Assembly (NCBI RefSeq): GCF_009002475.1
Contig: NZ_AP019860.1
Coordinates: 4,092,001 to 4,156,000 of the forward strand
Reading direction: 5' to 3'
DNA length: 64,000 nt
Source of the DNA: Candidatus Uabimicrobium amorphum
GTDB taxonomy: Bacteria; Planctomycetota; Uabimicrobiia; Uabimicrobiales; Uabimicrobiaceae
Shown piece after piece: positions 8,049 through 18,131 of this stretch. A program made the translations under genes and the position numbers. Under the pieces are notes generated by a model, which was not told the DNA's origin, made no database searches, and saw only the letters and a program-made list of their open reading frames with translations. Numbering within the stretch: the first letter of the stretch is position 1; each line of letters starts with the position of its first letter.

Positions 8049-10823
8049 CTAATGACCAAGTTGTCTTAGTATTTGCTGCACATGATTTTGAAAATCGGCC
8101 AATTGCTTTTTATCACTGCGGTATATTACCGGTGGATGTTTTTCTAGATATAGATAACATCTCTTGGCGAAGGGATAGTTTTGCGCTTTCAAGGCCAATT
8201 GCCCTAAACCAAACACAACAACATCTTGCGGAGAAAGATGGCGTGATAACACATAATTATCAATTGATTTTTGGTATAGCTTTTGTCGAAAGTAAATATC
8301 AGCGAGGTGATTGCGAATCATGTATGGAGAGATTTCGAGATTGAGTAAATCTTCAAAGGTACGTTGATAAACAGGTAGATTGTTGCTCAATTTGCCGTTC
8401 ATGATCCCGCGAACCAACAGCATATCCAAAACTGTATTTATGTCCTCGGAAAGCATATTCCACCATTTTTTTTCTTGTAAATTGGGCGTTTGCCCCAGGT
8501 AATTTTTATTCAAGCGAAATAATTGTCTCTCCCCAGAAACATACCACGGCGAATAGTGCTTTTCGATACTCTGAAATATTTTTTGCGCTTCACTGTTGTT
8601 TCCACTAAAAAAGAAAAACATTCCTTTTGAAAGTAGCGTTTCTGGCCAATGGTATATAAAACCATTTTGCCGTAAGATGTGAGAAATCCATGGATACCAG
8701 CGCGAAGAAGTCATTTGCAAATTTTGTAATTCTTTTTGTGCAATTGCGAATTGTTTAAGGTGAATGTACGACATGATTTGCAAACTTTTGAGTAGTGGCA
8801 AAAACTCTAAAAGTGGTGCATAGACATAAATATGCTCTTTTCCACTTTGATAGTCGCTTTCGCAATGCAGGCGATATTTTTCTTTCCAATCGTCATCAAT
8901 TGCCCAAGTATTCTTGTCTATGTTACGCAGTATCGCTTTATTGCTCAAGCGATGATTTGCGCGGTTAAATTCATCGCGCAATTGAGGGGACAAAGAGTTG
9001 TCTTTGATCGCAGATGACACAGCAAATAATTTTGCACCTTTATTGGCCTTACTCCAAGCCTGTTCATAGTAATCGATACATGTCTTATACTTTTCCTCAA
9101 TGCGCAAAACACGTGCATATGCTAAGTCGCGTAAAATACTCCACACCACTTGGCGAATATTATTGTCGGCAACGGGAAAAACACTGATAATTTTTTGCTG
9201 TTCTTTTTGCGCTTTTTCGCGCAAAGAGTGCCCAGGAAATTGCCACAAAATTTCGTTGGTGTAGTAGCGTGCGTGAATATACATTTTACCCGTCATGCAT
9301 CTTTCGGCTAAACGCCACAATATTTCCGGAGTTTTTGGCTGGATGTGTTGTAAACTCAGAATTTCATCGCGTAGTACATGTGCCTTGTAATAACCATTTG
9401 CCATTTCAATGGCAAAACGATTCACTGCTGTTTGATCCCCGTTGTTTTTTGCCTTACGCATCTTACTTTCTAACCGTCCCACTTTACTCATTTGCGCGCG
9501 TACATTGCCAAGAGGTAACTCTTTCTCGTTGGGAAAATATAGCTCACCACTTTTGCGCGGTTTTTCCGTAGTAGAATACTCCTTGGTGTTGTTAAATGTT
9601 TTCGAAGGCTTCTCTGCTTGCGTCTTTACTGTTTTTGTTTGTGAATTACGCGTGTTTCGCTCCACAACTTCGGGCAGTTTACTAGAACGAGTGATGGTTT
9701 GCATCATGAAGAAAGATGTAACCACAATGGCAGATAATATGACAACAGCACTAAAACATACAAAATAAATATGACTACGATGACGCAGGCGTTTACCACT
9801 GCGTATTTTTTCCAAATCTCCCGCAAGCTCAAGTGCACTACTGTAGCGATTTTCCTTTCTCTTCGCCATCGCCTTTATACATACAATATCGAGAGAGGTC
9901 GGAACTGTTTTTTTAATTTCTGTGAGCAATTTGGGTTGTGCTGTGCTAATAAGGTGCATTGTTTGCTGAAAACTCTTACCAATAAAAGGAACTCGACCAC
10001 TAATAAGTTCGTACAGTATCACACCTAGCGCATAAATGTCGCTACGATGGTCGACTTGTCTGGTTTTTCCCTGTGCTTGCTCAGGCGACATGTAAAATGC
10101 TGTACCAATCAAAGAACCACTTTTGGATAATTTCTGATCATCGGCGATTTTTGCTAAACCAAAATCGGTTATCTTTAGTACTCCATTTTTATCAAACATG
10201 ATATTCGCCGGCTTTAAATCGCGATGCACAACGCCGTTTTTATGAGCAAAATCTACGGCCTTACACATCGTAATTAAAATATCTACAGATTGGCGAAACG
10301 ACAATTGTTTTTTGCGCTCGTCTAAAGATCCACCTTCTAGATAATCCATGGTAAAATAAGGTTGCTGTGCCTCTTCTCCCATATCGTATATGGCAACGAT
10401 ATTTTCGTGACGCAACATCGCATTGGCTTTTGCTTCACGCATAAAGCGTTTGATGTTGACATCACTATCGGTATGAATCAGTACCTTCAACGCGACAAAA
10501 CGTTCGAGTTTCGGATCCCATGCTTTGTAAACGTACCCCATTCCCCCTTGGCCAATTTTTTTCTCAATCGTATAACGTCCAAGTCGCTGTGGCTTTGCAT
10601 GTAAAGTGGCGTTTTGTGCGTGGTGATTTTGAGCTGCTCCCAATAACATATTGCGTTGTTCATCTGAAATAAGATTTTTTTTCACTAAGATATCAACAAG
10701 CGTAAGATTATGTCCTTGCTGTTGTATTTGTTTTTGTAGACTAATGCACTGCGAAAGTTGCTGTGTGGTAATCATATTCATCGAGATCGCGAGTTGACCT
10801 AGTACAATGTCACTGTTTTCCAT
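8049..10823 (-). CDS. Membrane Ser/Thr protein kinase with C-terminal TPR-like sensor region
   Basis: 924 aa. Residues 1-75 form a small helical domain of the kind found at the N-terminus of some secretion ATPases and planctomycete kinases. Residues ~82-340 are a complete Hanks-type kinase: GQGGMGYVYK loop, ATP lysine near K113, HRDLKPAN with catalytic D202, DFG D220, and SPEQA in the activation segment. One transmembrane helix (about 352-374) separates it from a ~550-residue C-terminal region. That region is helical and TPR-like, with repeated Y/A/L spacing. It is the last gene of the nine-gene minus-strand run and starts 13 bases after the amidase stop. Kinase activity is expected since all key residues are present; the target and signal are unknown. 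Confidence 0.9.
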   Translation of the reverse strand: MENSDIVLGQLAISMNMITTQQLSQCISLQKQIQQQGHNLTLVDILVKKNLISDEQRNMLLGAAQNHHAQNATLHAKPQRLGRYTIEKKIGQGGMGYVYKAWDPKLERFVALKVLIHTDSDVNIKRFMREAKANAMLRHENIVAIYDMGEEAQQPYFTMDYLEGGSLDERKKQLSFRQSVDILITMCKAVDFAHKNGVVHRDLKPANIMFDKNGVLKITDFGLAKIADDQKLSKSGSLIGTAFYMSPEQAQGKTRQVDHRSDIYALGVILYELISGRVPFIGKSFQQTMHLISTAQPKLLTEIKKTVPTSLDIVCIKAMAKRKENRYSSALELAGDLEKIRSGKRLRHRSHIYFVCFSAVVILSAIVVTSFFMMQTITRSSKLPEVVERNTRNSQTKTVKTQAEKPSKTFNNTKEYSTTEKPRKSGELYFPNEKELPLGNVRAQMSKVGRLESKMRKAKNNGDQTAVNRFAIEMANGYYKAHVLRDEILSLQHIQPKTPEILWRLAERCMTGKMYIHARYYTNEILWQFPGHSLREKAQKEQQKIISVFPVADNNIRQVVWSILRDLAYARVLRIEEKYKTCIDYYEQAWSKANKGAKLFAVSSAIKDNSLSPQLRDEFNRANHRLSNKAILRNIDKNTWAIDDDWKEKYRLHCESDYQSGKEHIYVYAPLLEFLPLLKSLQIMSYIHLKQFAIAQKELQNLQMTSSRWYPWISHILRQNGFIYHWPETLLSKGMFFFFSGNNSEAQKIFQSIEKHYSPWYVSGERQLFRLNKNYLGQTPNLQEKKWWNMLSEDINTVLDMLLVRGIMNGKLSNNLPVYQRTFEDLLNLEISPYMIRNHLADIYFRQKLYQKSIDNYVLSRHLSPQDVVVFGLGQLALKAQNYPFAKRCYLYLEKHPPVIYRSDKKQLADFQNHVQQILRQLGH

Positions 10824-10836
10824 ATCACTCTCACAA

Positions 10837-12411
10837 CTATGGTTTTTTTCTCGGTTTGTATTTCTGTTCGTATGCGTATGCTATTTGCAGTAGCATAGCA
10901 TCTTGATTTTTTCTGGCGACAAGAGTCATGCCTATGGGCTCACCACTGTCGCGATAACCTAAAGGAATACTAATTGCCGGATAACCACATGGTGCGTATA
11001 CAAGAGTGAAATAGTTGCTCAAAGTTGCGAGTACATCGACATCGTTTTTCTCCAATAAGTCGTCAATAACTTGTCGGGTAATTTTGCGGTTCTCTTCCAC
11101 TAGGACGTCTTGTTGCTCTTTTGTCATTTTACTTTTGACACTAGTGCGAAGAATTCCTTGCCCAAAAGGTGCATATTTTCGGGGTTGTTGATAGTTAAAA
11201 CGAATAATTTCTTCTAAGGTGGTTATTTTATATTTTGTCTGTTGTAGATAATGCCCTAACTCTTTGGGAAAGTCATATACCATAACGCTATATGCATCTA
11301 CGGCGCTAAGTTGTGGAGCTTTCAATTCAACCTCAACTATTTTCGCACCTGCTTCGCCGAGTGTCTTTTGCATTTTTTCGCGAAATGCCATGTCACCACT
11401 ACGAAAACTTTTTTCGTACTGCTTTCCGTAAAGCACACCTATTTTTTTTCCGGCCAGTGCGTCTTTGTCTAGACCAATTTTGTCCATAGCCTTTTTCTGC
11501 ATCGCCTGAAATAGAACAGAAAGATCGGTGGCATTTTGCGCCATGGGACCTGCGGTATCTTGCTTTGACGTAATGGGAATAATCCGGTCTTGGCTAACAA
11601 CTCCCAACGTCGGTTTCAAAGCAAACACTGAATTTTGCGAAGCCGGATAAATAATAGAGCCACTAGTTTCCGTACCGACCGCGACACAACACAAATTTTT
11701 CGCCACAGCACTCGCCGAACCAGAGCTAGAACCTCCCACGTCAAATCGACCATAGGGATTTTGCGTCTGTCCACCTAATGTGCTAAAACCATTTGCCGAA
11801 GAAAAGGTCATAAAGTTCGCCCACTCGCTTAAATTGGTTTTGCCAAGTATAATAGCGCCATTTTCGCGTAAATGTTTCACTAATTCAGCGTCACGGTCGC
11901 TGTGAGCGTCTTTTAGCGCCGCAGCACCTGCGGTATTGTACATTTTACCCGCAACAGCAATATTGTCTTTCAACAACACCGGTATGCCATGAATAGGACT
12001 TCGATCTGTAGAGCGTTCCTTATCACAAAGAATTGCTTCTTCTAGCACTTCGGGATTTAGTTCTAGTACTGCATTGAGTTGTGGGTCGTGTGTTTGTATT
12101 TGTTTTAAATAAAATAGCACCAGTTGTTGAGAAGACAATTTTTTTTCGTCAAATAACTTTTGTATTTCATATATATTTTCTGCCGCGACAACTACTTTTT
12201 CTATGTGGCTGTCGTCTTTGCTAAATTTCTTAAGAGCTTCTACAAAAGGCGAAAAGTCTAAAACGCGAATACGCGGATAACTTGTTCCATATGTTTGGCG
12301 TTTTATTTGCTTGTTGATGTACCGATCAACCGATGTATCCGCGAACGCTTGAATAGATAAAAACACAAGTACCATGCACAAAATAACCACCAATATATAA
12401 ACGATTTTCAT
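10837..12411 (-). CDS. Secreted amidase (amidase-signature family)
   Basis: 524 aa. A signal peptide or N-terminal anchor occupies about residues 1-25, ending near QAFA. The amidase-signature core has the glycine/serine-rich motif GGSSSGSAS and T-E-T-S-G-S-I. It also has a lysine in VLLKDNIAV, giving the Ser-cisSer-Lys triad that hydrolyses amide bonds. Proteins of this group cleave short aliphatic or aryl amides and peptidic amides. No GatB or GatC gene is nearby and the protein is exported, so it is not the tRNA amidotransferase subunit. It lies 6 bases after one kinase gene and 13 before another, an unusual setting for an amidase. The natural substrate is unknown. Confidence 0.9.
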   Translation of the reverse strand: MKIVYILVVILCMVLVFLSIQAFADTSVDRYINKQIKRQTYGTSYPRIRVLDFSPFVEALKKFSKDDSHIEKVVVAAENIYEIQKLFDEKKLSSQQLVLFYLKQIQTHDPQLNAVLELNPEVLEEAILCDKERSTDRSPIHGIPVLLKDNIAVAGKMYNTAGAAALKDAHSDRDAELVKHLRENGAIILGKTNLSEWANFMTFSSANGFSTLGGQTQNPYGRFDVGGSSSGSASAVAKNLCCVAVGTETSGSIIYPASQNSVFALKPTLGVVSQDRIIPITSKQDTAGPMAQNATDLSVLFQAMQKKAMDKIGLDKDALAGKKIGVLYGKQYEKSFRSGDMAFREKMQKTLGEAGAKIVEVELKAPQLSAVDAYSVMVYDFPKELGHYLQQTKYKITTLEEIIRFNYQQPRKYAPFGQGILRTSVKSKMTKEQQDVLVEENRKITRQVIDDLLEKNDVDVLATLSNYFTLVYAPCGYPAISIPLGYRDSGEPIGMTLVARKNQDAMLLQIAYAYEQKYKPRKKP

Positions 12412-12417
12412 TGTATT

Positions 12418-15400
12418 TTATCCTTGTGTGGGTAAAAGACTTTTTAGTTGTGGATTTTTTTGTAGAGCTTCGTCAAAACTTTGTCGCGCCTTTTCCATGT
12501 GCTCATTTTCATGACAGATCGTCCCACGAGTGAAGTAAAACTCGGCTTTAGGATTTAAAGTAATTGCGACATCAATTAGGGCAATTGCTTTATGAAAATC
12601 TCCCATTTGCGCGGCGCGCTTCGCATATATTTCGGCCAACTTTTCTTTTGCCTGTGGCATATTCACAGAAATCCACGGTAAACAAGTCGCAGAATCTAAA
12701 CTAAGCGCCAACTGCACATAATCCATCGCGACCTCTTCATTTTGCGAATGAATCTTACGCGCATATTGCAAATACTTTTGGACATTGGTCTTATCGATGA
12801 CCTTGCCTTTCATGTTGCGCTCACAAGTCGTCATGGTGATGGCAAAGTTATCGGTGTCTACATTCACCCCAAAGAGTTGACGACAGGCATAACGCGGCTT
12901 GTTCCGCAATGCGCTTAATATAGCTCCTCCGTGGACATCACGGCGAAAATTTAAGTCACCATACAATTCACTAAAATCGTCTTGCGGCGTTAGCCATCCA
13001 GGCGAATACGCGTAGCTCAGTTTGTTGGAGAAATCCCACAATTTAATTGTTGTATCGGTAGAACTTGACACAAGAACCTTGTCGCGCGGATGAAAAGCCA
13101 ACGCAAAGGCATTGTCTATTTTAGGAAAAGATAAGGTATAGATTTGAATACCACTGCGCGCATCTAAAACGCGAATCTTACCATCACTACATATACAAGC
13201 GATCAAATGGCTATTTGGTAAAAACGAAAAACGCCACACCCACGCGTCATAACGAAATGTATGCAGAATTTTACCACTATCTGCATCCCAAATTCGCACC
13301 GTACTGTCTCCTGAAGCGGAAGCGATAAGCGATCCATCAGGACTAAAATATGCCTTGGAAAACCAATTGCGATGACCTTGCAAACGATGAATTGGTTCAT
13401 AGTTGTTGGCATTCATCACCACAAGATCTTCACTAATCATGACAATTTTTTTGCCATCCGGACTATACGAAGCACAAAAAAATGGCAATTCCTCTTTGAT
13501 ATTTTTCACAACTTTGCGCGCAGCAATATCCCAAACTTTTACCGTCGAATCGTAACCAGAGGAAAGAATATACTTATTGTCGGGAGAAAACTCTACTGTG
13601 GCAACAATGGCATCATGGATACGAATGGTATCTAGTAGTTGGTACGTTTGACAATCCCATATTTTTATCGCATAGTCATATCCACAAGTCACCAATTGAC
13701 TTCCGTCCGAGTTATAATCAGCACACATAACCTTCGTTCCGTGATTTAACTCCGCCTCCAACGATAGAGAAGGGTACGACCATAAATAGAGTTTGCCACT
13801 TTTATTCGCAGAAACAAATTCATTGCCATCAGGACGAAATGCAATTGTGGTGATAATGTCCTTGCTGCGCGGAATTTCACTGAGTATTTCTTGGCTGCTC
13901 AAACTCCATAGGCGCAACACACCTAGTTGTGAAATAGAAATAATTTGAGAACCATCGGGGTGTAAAGTAATTCCTTGGACCCCCTCGCAGTCCGCCATAA
14001 ATTTACGAATGGGCTGACGACGATGAATATCCCATAAAATAATTTCTCCATCCGCGGCTCCCGAAACAAGAAGATCTCCGTGAAACTCTAAAGATGTTAC
14101 GCACGAAGAGTGCCCGGCAATTTTTGCCAACTGTTTTTGCTCCTTGATATCGTAAAGCAATATGGTATTTTCGCGGGAACCAATAGCAACAAGCGAACCA
14201 TTGCCGTTAAAACTAATCGCGGTTAGCGGTATGTATACAGTGTCGCGCACATGTAGCGCGTCTTTTTCGGTCTTGACTAATTTCGCTGTTGTTTGTTTGG
14301 CTAAATCCCACGAAACAACACGTGTTTTGGCAATACACACCAACTTGGTACGCCCATGAAAATCCATAGAGGTGACACTGTTGTTATGTTGTAAAACAGC
14401 GGTATTTTTATTCTGCGTATAATCGTACACCTTCGCCGTTTTGTCCAAAGACGACGAAGCCATTAGTTCGCCATCTTCACTAAACTTAATCGCGGAAACA
14501 ATCATCTCATGCTGCTGTATCCTACGTAGTAGTTTACCGCTGTAAACATTCCATAAAAGAATTTCCCCCTGGCAATTTCCTGCGGCAAGTATCTTTTTAT
14601 GAGGATGGAAAGCCAATGCGGTGGTGGAATGGCCATCGTTATCTTCATGTTGTAATCTACGAATAAAAGAACCATCGTAAACATTGTATAAACTCACACT
14701 TCCGGCATCACCCGCTACTGCGATAATTTTTCCGTCAGGATGTACAGAAATCAAATCCACTGTCGTCATATACTGGGCGGTTTCTTCAGGAATATTGATA
14801 ATTTTCGAGGTACGAACATCTCCTACAGATGTTTCCCATACGAGCCCCATTCCATAGAGAGCACTGCGCACAATATCAAGCGCATTTTTTTGTAATGACT
14901 GCATATGCTGTGGATGTTGCTGCACAATTTGTAGTGCTTCCCCCCCGAGAGCTCCCGCTTCGCGCCAGCGATCGTTCATTAATTCTTCTTTGGCACGTGA
15001 CAACAAAATGTGTACAGATTTTTCAGCAATGTTGTAGTTCGCCTCTTTTGTTTCGAGCAATTGAGCATACCAGAACGCCGAAGCCAATAGTAAAATCACA
15101 ACGATCGCCGAAATTGCCTTATTGCGTTTTACCCATTTCCAAGATTTTCGCAAACTTGTGTCTGGCTTCGCCTTGATCGGACGATGGTGCAACAAATTAT
15201 CGAGATCATCACGCAAATCCTTCACCGTAGCGTAACGGTTATTCGGCGACTTTTCTAGACACTTAAGACATATGGCTTCGAGTTCGATGGAAATATCGGG
15301 ATTCATTAACCTTAGCGGGACAGGATCTTTGTAATGCAGTTGATAAATAATGTTAAAGTGATTCTCCCCTTGAAAAGGCGGTCGTTTCGTCAAAGCTTCG

Positions 15401-16632
15401 TACAACGTTGCGCCAAGCGAATACACATCGGTACGCACGTCGACAGGTGCACCATCGGCTTGTTCGGGAGACATGTATGCCGGTGTTCCCATTTGTTGTC
15501 CCGTGCGCGAAAGTTGGTCATCGGCGTGGAGAATTTTCGCCAAGCCAAAGTCCATCACCTTTGCCGTGGTTTTATTTTCGATCATAATGTTACTTGGCTT
15601 GATGTCGCGGTGAATAATCTTTTGTTCGTGGGCGTAGTGAATCGCATCGCACACCTGCATAAACAAACGCAAAATGTCTTGCACACTGACATTTTCGCAG
15701 GCATAATGTTCTTTAAAAGGACATCCCTCGATGTAATCCATGGTGAAAAAATTACGTCCGTCATGTTCACCAATGTCATGAACACAGATAATATGCGGAT
15801 GATTTAGTTTAGCGGTGGCACGCGCTTCACGCATAAAGCGATTGCGACCTTCTTCCGTATTTAAACTGAGGTTTAATATCTTAAGAGCTAAAGTGCGGTC
15901 AAGAACAGGATCGTAAATTTTGTAAACATTTCCCATCCCTCCCGAGCCTATTTTAGATTGCAATTCATAACGCCCAAAAGAACTCTCACTATCATGAGCG
16001 CTCGAAATCGTAATAGGTGGTGTGCTGACAACTGTTTCATCAGAAAAATTGGTTCGCGGCTCACCATCGACAACCGTGTTTTGTTCAGAAACGCCGACGA
16101 CGGTCTGTTCCTCCATACTGGCGAAAACCGTTTTTTGCTCTTCGTCCTCGGAAGCGTTTTCTTGCTCTTTGACGTCGAAAACTGTTTTTTGTTCTTCGTT
16201 ATCGAAAACGTCTTTTTGAGTTTCACTATTGACCGCAGTAGACGGTTCCACAATCTTATCTTCATTGCCTACAATAGATTCATCTCCAAGTTCTTGCTCT
16301 TCGACACCAGCAAGCTTCGTTTGCAACAATAAATCACCGATCACGGTCAAAAAGTCATCTTCCTGAACGTAAGATTCATTATTTTTTTGTAATTTTGCTA
16401 AAAACTTAACCGCTTGAGAATTTCCCGGATCTATCTCCAAAACCTTTTGAAAACTGTCATAACTTTTTTGATACAGTTTACATTTAAAAAACAATGCACC
16501 TTGTTTACAATAGAACTTTGCTTGTGGTTCTATTGCAATCATTTGATCAATGATTTTAAGTGCTTGTTGCCAATTATGTTCATTCACATATTTGTTATAT
16601 TCTAATTTTAAATTTTGAATTTCCTGACTCAT
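12418..16632 (-). CDS. Membrane Ser/Thr protein kinase with 14 WD40 repeats
   Basis: 1404 aa from the ATG at 16632, which has GGGAGAAG just upstream; an earlier in-frame ATG adds only six residues. Layout: N-terminal TPR pair (~1-90); an acidic T/V-rich linker (~110-217); a Hanks kinase (~220-480) with IGSGGMGNVYK, lysine near K251, HRDIKPSN, DFGLA and SPEQA; one transmembrane helix (AISAIVVILLLASAF); a spacer; then about 14 WD40 units with recurring SPDG/HPDG turns and (L/I/V)WD ends, enough for two seven-bladed propellers; and a C-terminal TPR-like tail. The propellers are expected outside the cytoplasmic membrane as ligand- or protein-binding sensors. It is preceded by trkH and followed after 6 bases by the amidase. 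Confidence 0.92.
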   Translation of the reverse strand: MSQEIQNLKLEYNKYVNEHNWQQALKIIDQMIAIEPQAKFYCKQGALFFKCKLYQKSYDSFQKVLEIDPGNSQAVKFLAKLQKNNESYVQEDDFLTVIGDLLLQTKLAGVEEQELGDESIVGNEDKIVEPSTAVNSETQKDVFDNEEQKTVFDVKEQENASEDEEQKTVFASMEEQTVVGVSEQNTVVDGEPRTNFSDETVVSTPPITISSAHDSESSFGRYELQSKIGSGGMGNVYKIYDPVLDRTLALKILNLSLNTEEGRNRFMREARATAKLNHPHIICVHDIGEHDGRNFFTMDYIEGCPFKEHYACENVSVQDILRLFMQVCDAIHYAHEQKIIHRDIKPSNIMIENKTTAKVMDFGLAKILHADDQLSRTGQQMGTPAYMSPEQADGAPVDVRTDVYSLGATLYEALTKRPPFQGENHFNIIYQLHYKDPVPLRLMNPDISIELEAICLKCLEKSPNNRYATVKDLRDDLDNLLHHRPIKAKPDTSLRKSWKWVKRNKAISAIVVILLLASAFWYAQLLETKEANYNIAEKSVHILLSRAKEELMNDRWREAGALGGEALQIVQQHPQHMQSLQKNALDIVRSALYGMGLVWETSVGDVRTSKIINIPEETAQYMTTVDLISVHPDGKIIAVAGDAGSVSLYNVYDGSFIRRLQHEDNDGHSTTALAFHPHKKILAAGNCQGEILLWNVYSGKLLRRIQQHEMIVSAIKFSEDGELMASSSLDKTAKVYDYTQNKNTAVLQHNNSVTSMDFHGRTKLVCIAKTRVVSWDLAKQTTAKLVKTEKDALHVRDTVYIPLTAISFNGNGSLVAIGSRENTILLYDIKEQKQLAKIAGHSSCVTSLEFHGDLLVSGAADGEIILWDIHRRQPIRKFMADCEGVQGITLHPDGSQIISISQLGVLRLWSLSSQEILSEIPRSKDIITTIAFRPDGNEFVSANKSGKLYLWSYPSLSLEAELNHGTKVMCADYNSDGSQLVTCGYDYAIKIWDCQTYQLLDTIRIHDAIVATVEFSPDNKYILSSGYDSTVKVWDIAARKVVKNIKEELPFFCASYSPDGKKIVMISEDLVVMNANNYEPIHRLQGHRNWFSKAYFSPDGSLIASASGDSTVRIWDADSGKILHTFRYDAWVWRFSFLPNSHLIACICSDGKIRVLDARSGIQIYTLSFPKIDNAFALAFHPRDKVLVSSSTDTTIKLWDFSNKLSYAYSPGWLTPQDDFSELYGDLNFRRDVHGGAILSALRNKPRYACRQLFGVNVDTDNFAITMTTCERNMKGKVIDKTNVQKYLQYARKIHSQNEEVAMDYVQLALSLDSATCLPWISVNMPQAKEKLAEIYAKRAAQMGDFHKAIALIDVAITLNPKAEFYFTRGTICHENEHMEKARQSFDEALQKNPQLKSLLPTQG

Positions 16633-16659
16633 CACTTCTCCCACAAGCAAGTTTTATAT

Positions 16660-18114
16660 TTATTTTTTCCAAAATGCAGGGTGAAACAAAATCACAAACG
16701 TATAAATTTCTAAACGCCCAAACAACATACAAATCACCAAGAGTAATTTTCCTAAATCGGGAATTACCGCGAAGTTCATTGTCGGACCAACTTCTACAAA
16801 ACCAGGTCCAATACTGTTTAGAGTTGCCGCAGTAGCAGACATCGAAGTTAACATGTCAAACCCCATCGCGGAAATCACCACGCTCACTATGGCGAAAATC
16901 ACAACCCACAAACAAAACAATCCAATAATATTATTCACCACATTGTCTTCAATGACAACTTTACCTAAACGGATCGGACGTACAGCTTGTGGACGAAAAA
17001 CGCGTTCTATCTGATTAAAAATATATTTAAAAACAATGACCCAACGAATGACTTTAAAACTTCCCGAGGTAGAACCAGCACACCCCCCGACAAACATGAG
17101 TACAAATAAAATGAGTTTACTAAAACCCGGCCATTTGTCAAAATCTGCGGTCCCATAGCCTGTCGTTGTTTGAATCGACACCACCTGAAACAAAACATCG
17201 CGAAAATTTTTCGCAATGTTATGACTGAAGTTTAGTGTTAAATCGACCATAATAAAAGTCGTTGCAATCACAATAATCAATATGTAACTTTTAAATTCGG
17301 TATCTTTCCAAAAAATATTGCGTTGCCCGGTTAAAAAATAATGATACAGAGAAAAGTTAACACCGGCGAGGATCATAAAAATAATGAGCACTATTTCTAT
17401 GGAGATACTGTTAAAAGCGGCCACGCTTGTATTCTTTGTAGAATAACCTCCGGTGGCAAGTGTCCCAAATGTGTGGCAAATAGAATCGAAAATAGTCATT
17501 CCACAACAACACAAAGCCACAGTTTCAATGACTGTTAAACCGATGTAGATTTTTAACAAAATGAAAGCTGTTTCGCGAATTTTCGGTTTTAGCACTTCAG
17601 TATGCGGACCGGGCACTTCCGAGTGAAACAAGGCACGTCCACCAACTCCCAGGTGTGGAAGAACAATAATAAAAAGTACAACAATTCCCAAACCACCCAA
17701 CCAGTGCGTTAGTGAGCGCCAAAACAATAAGCTTTGTGGCAAAGCCTCTATATCACTTAAAACACTTGCTCCTGTCGTCGTAAATCCCGACACAGATTCA
17801 AATAAGGCGGATAAAAATGTCGGTATGTAGCCGCTTATGTAAAAAGGTAGTGCTCCAATAATTCCCGAAACAATCCAAATAACAGAAACCAGTAATAAAC
17901 CTTCACGTTTGGTAAATTGATTTTGCCCCGTACATTCTTTTGTGTATTTTTTACTTAGGGTTCCCAAAGCAATCGTCGCCAATGCAACCCAGCCAAAAGT
18001 GTTTAGCATACCCCATTCACGAGCATAAATTCCCCACAACATCGATGGCACAAAACAACAACCAAAAAAAACCAAATACGCCCCCAAGGTGTGAATAATT
18101 AATTTAAAATTCAT
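16660..18114 (-). CDS. trkH: Potassium uptake channel subunit TrkH
   Basis: 484 aa, the usual length. It is the ion-conducting subunit of Trk/Ktr-type K+ uptake. It shows the repeated pore signatures of the SKT superfamily: TTTGAS (first P-loop), LATGGYST (second) and TTTGYGT (third), with G-S-T-S-G-S in the region after the third. About ten hydrophobic helices are evident. AAGGATC is its ribosome-binding site. It follows trkA after 17 bases, so channel and NAD/ATP-binding gating subunit are produced together. The kinase genes downstream in the same run make control of K+ uptake by phosphorylation conceivable, but that is inference. Confidence 0.93.
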   Translation of the reverse strand: MNFKLIIHTLGAYLVFFGCCFVPSMLWGIYAREWGMLNTFGWVALATIALGTLSKKYTKECTGQNQFTKREGLLLVSVIWIVSGIIGALPFYISGYIPTFLSALFESVSGFTTTGASVLSDIEALPQSLLFWRSLTHWLGGLGIVVLFIIVLPHLGVGGRALFHSEVPGPHTEVLKPKIRETAFILLKIYIGLTVIETVALCCCGMTIFDSICHTFGTLATGGYSTKNTSVAAFNSISIEIVLIIFMILAGVNFSLYHYFLTGQRNIFWKDTEFKSYILIIVIATTFIMVDLTLNFSHNIAKNFRDVLFQVVSIQTTTGYGTADFDKWPGFSKLILFVLMFVGGCAGSTSGSFKVIRWVIVFKYIFNQIERVFRPQAVRPIRLGKVVIEDNVVNNIIGLFCLWVVIFAIVSVVISAMGFDMLTSMSATAATLNSIGPGFVEVGPTMNFAVIPDLGKLLLVICMLFGRLEIYTFVILFHPAFWKK

Positions 18115-18131
18115 TTTTAGATCCTTAATGC

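Noticed and set aside
10837..12411. Amidase as GatA (tRNA amidotransferase)
   Set aside because: It has an export signal and no gatB or gatC neighbours.
15334..15807. 157-codon + strand frame inside the WD40 kinase gene
   Set aside because: Antisense to the conserved kinase domain, which has strong motif support; no ribosome-binding site.
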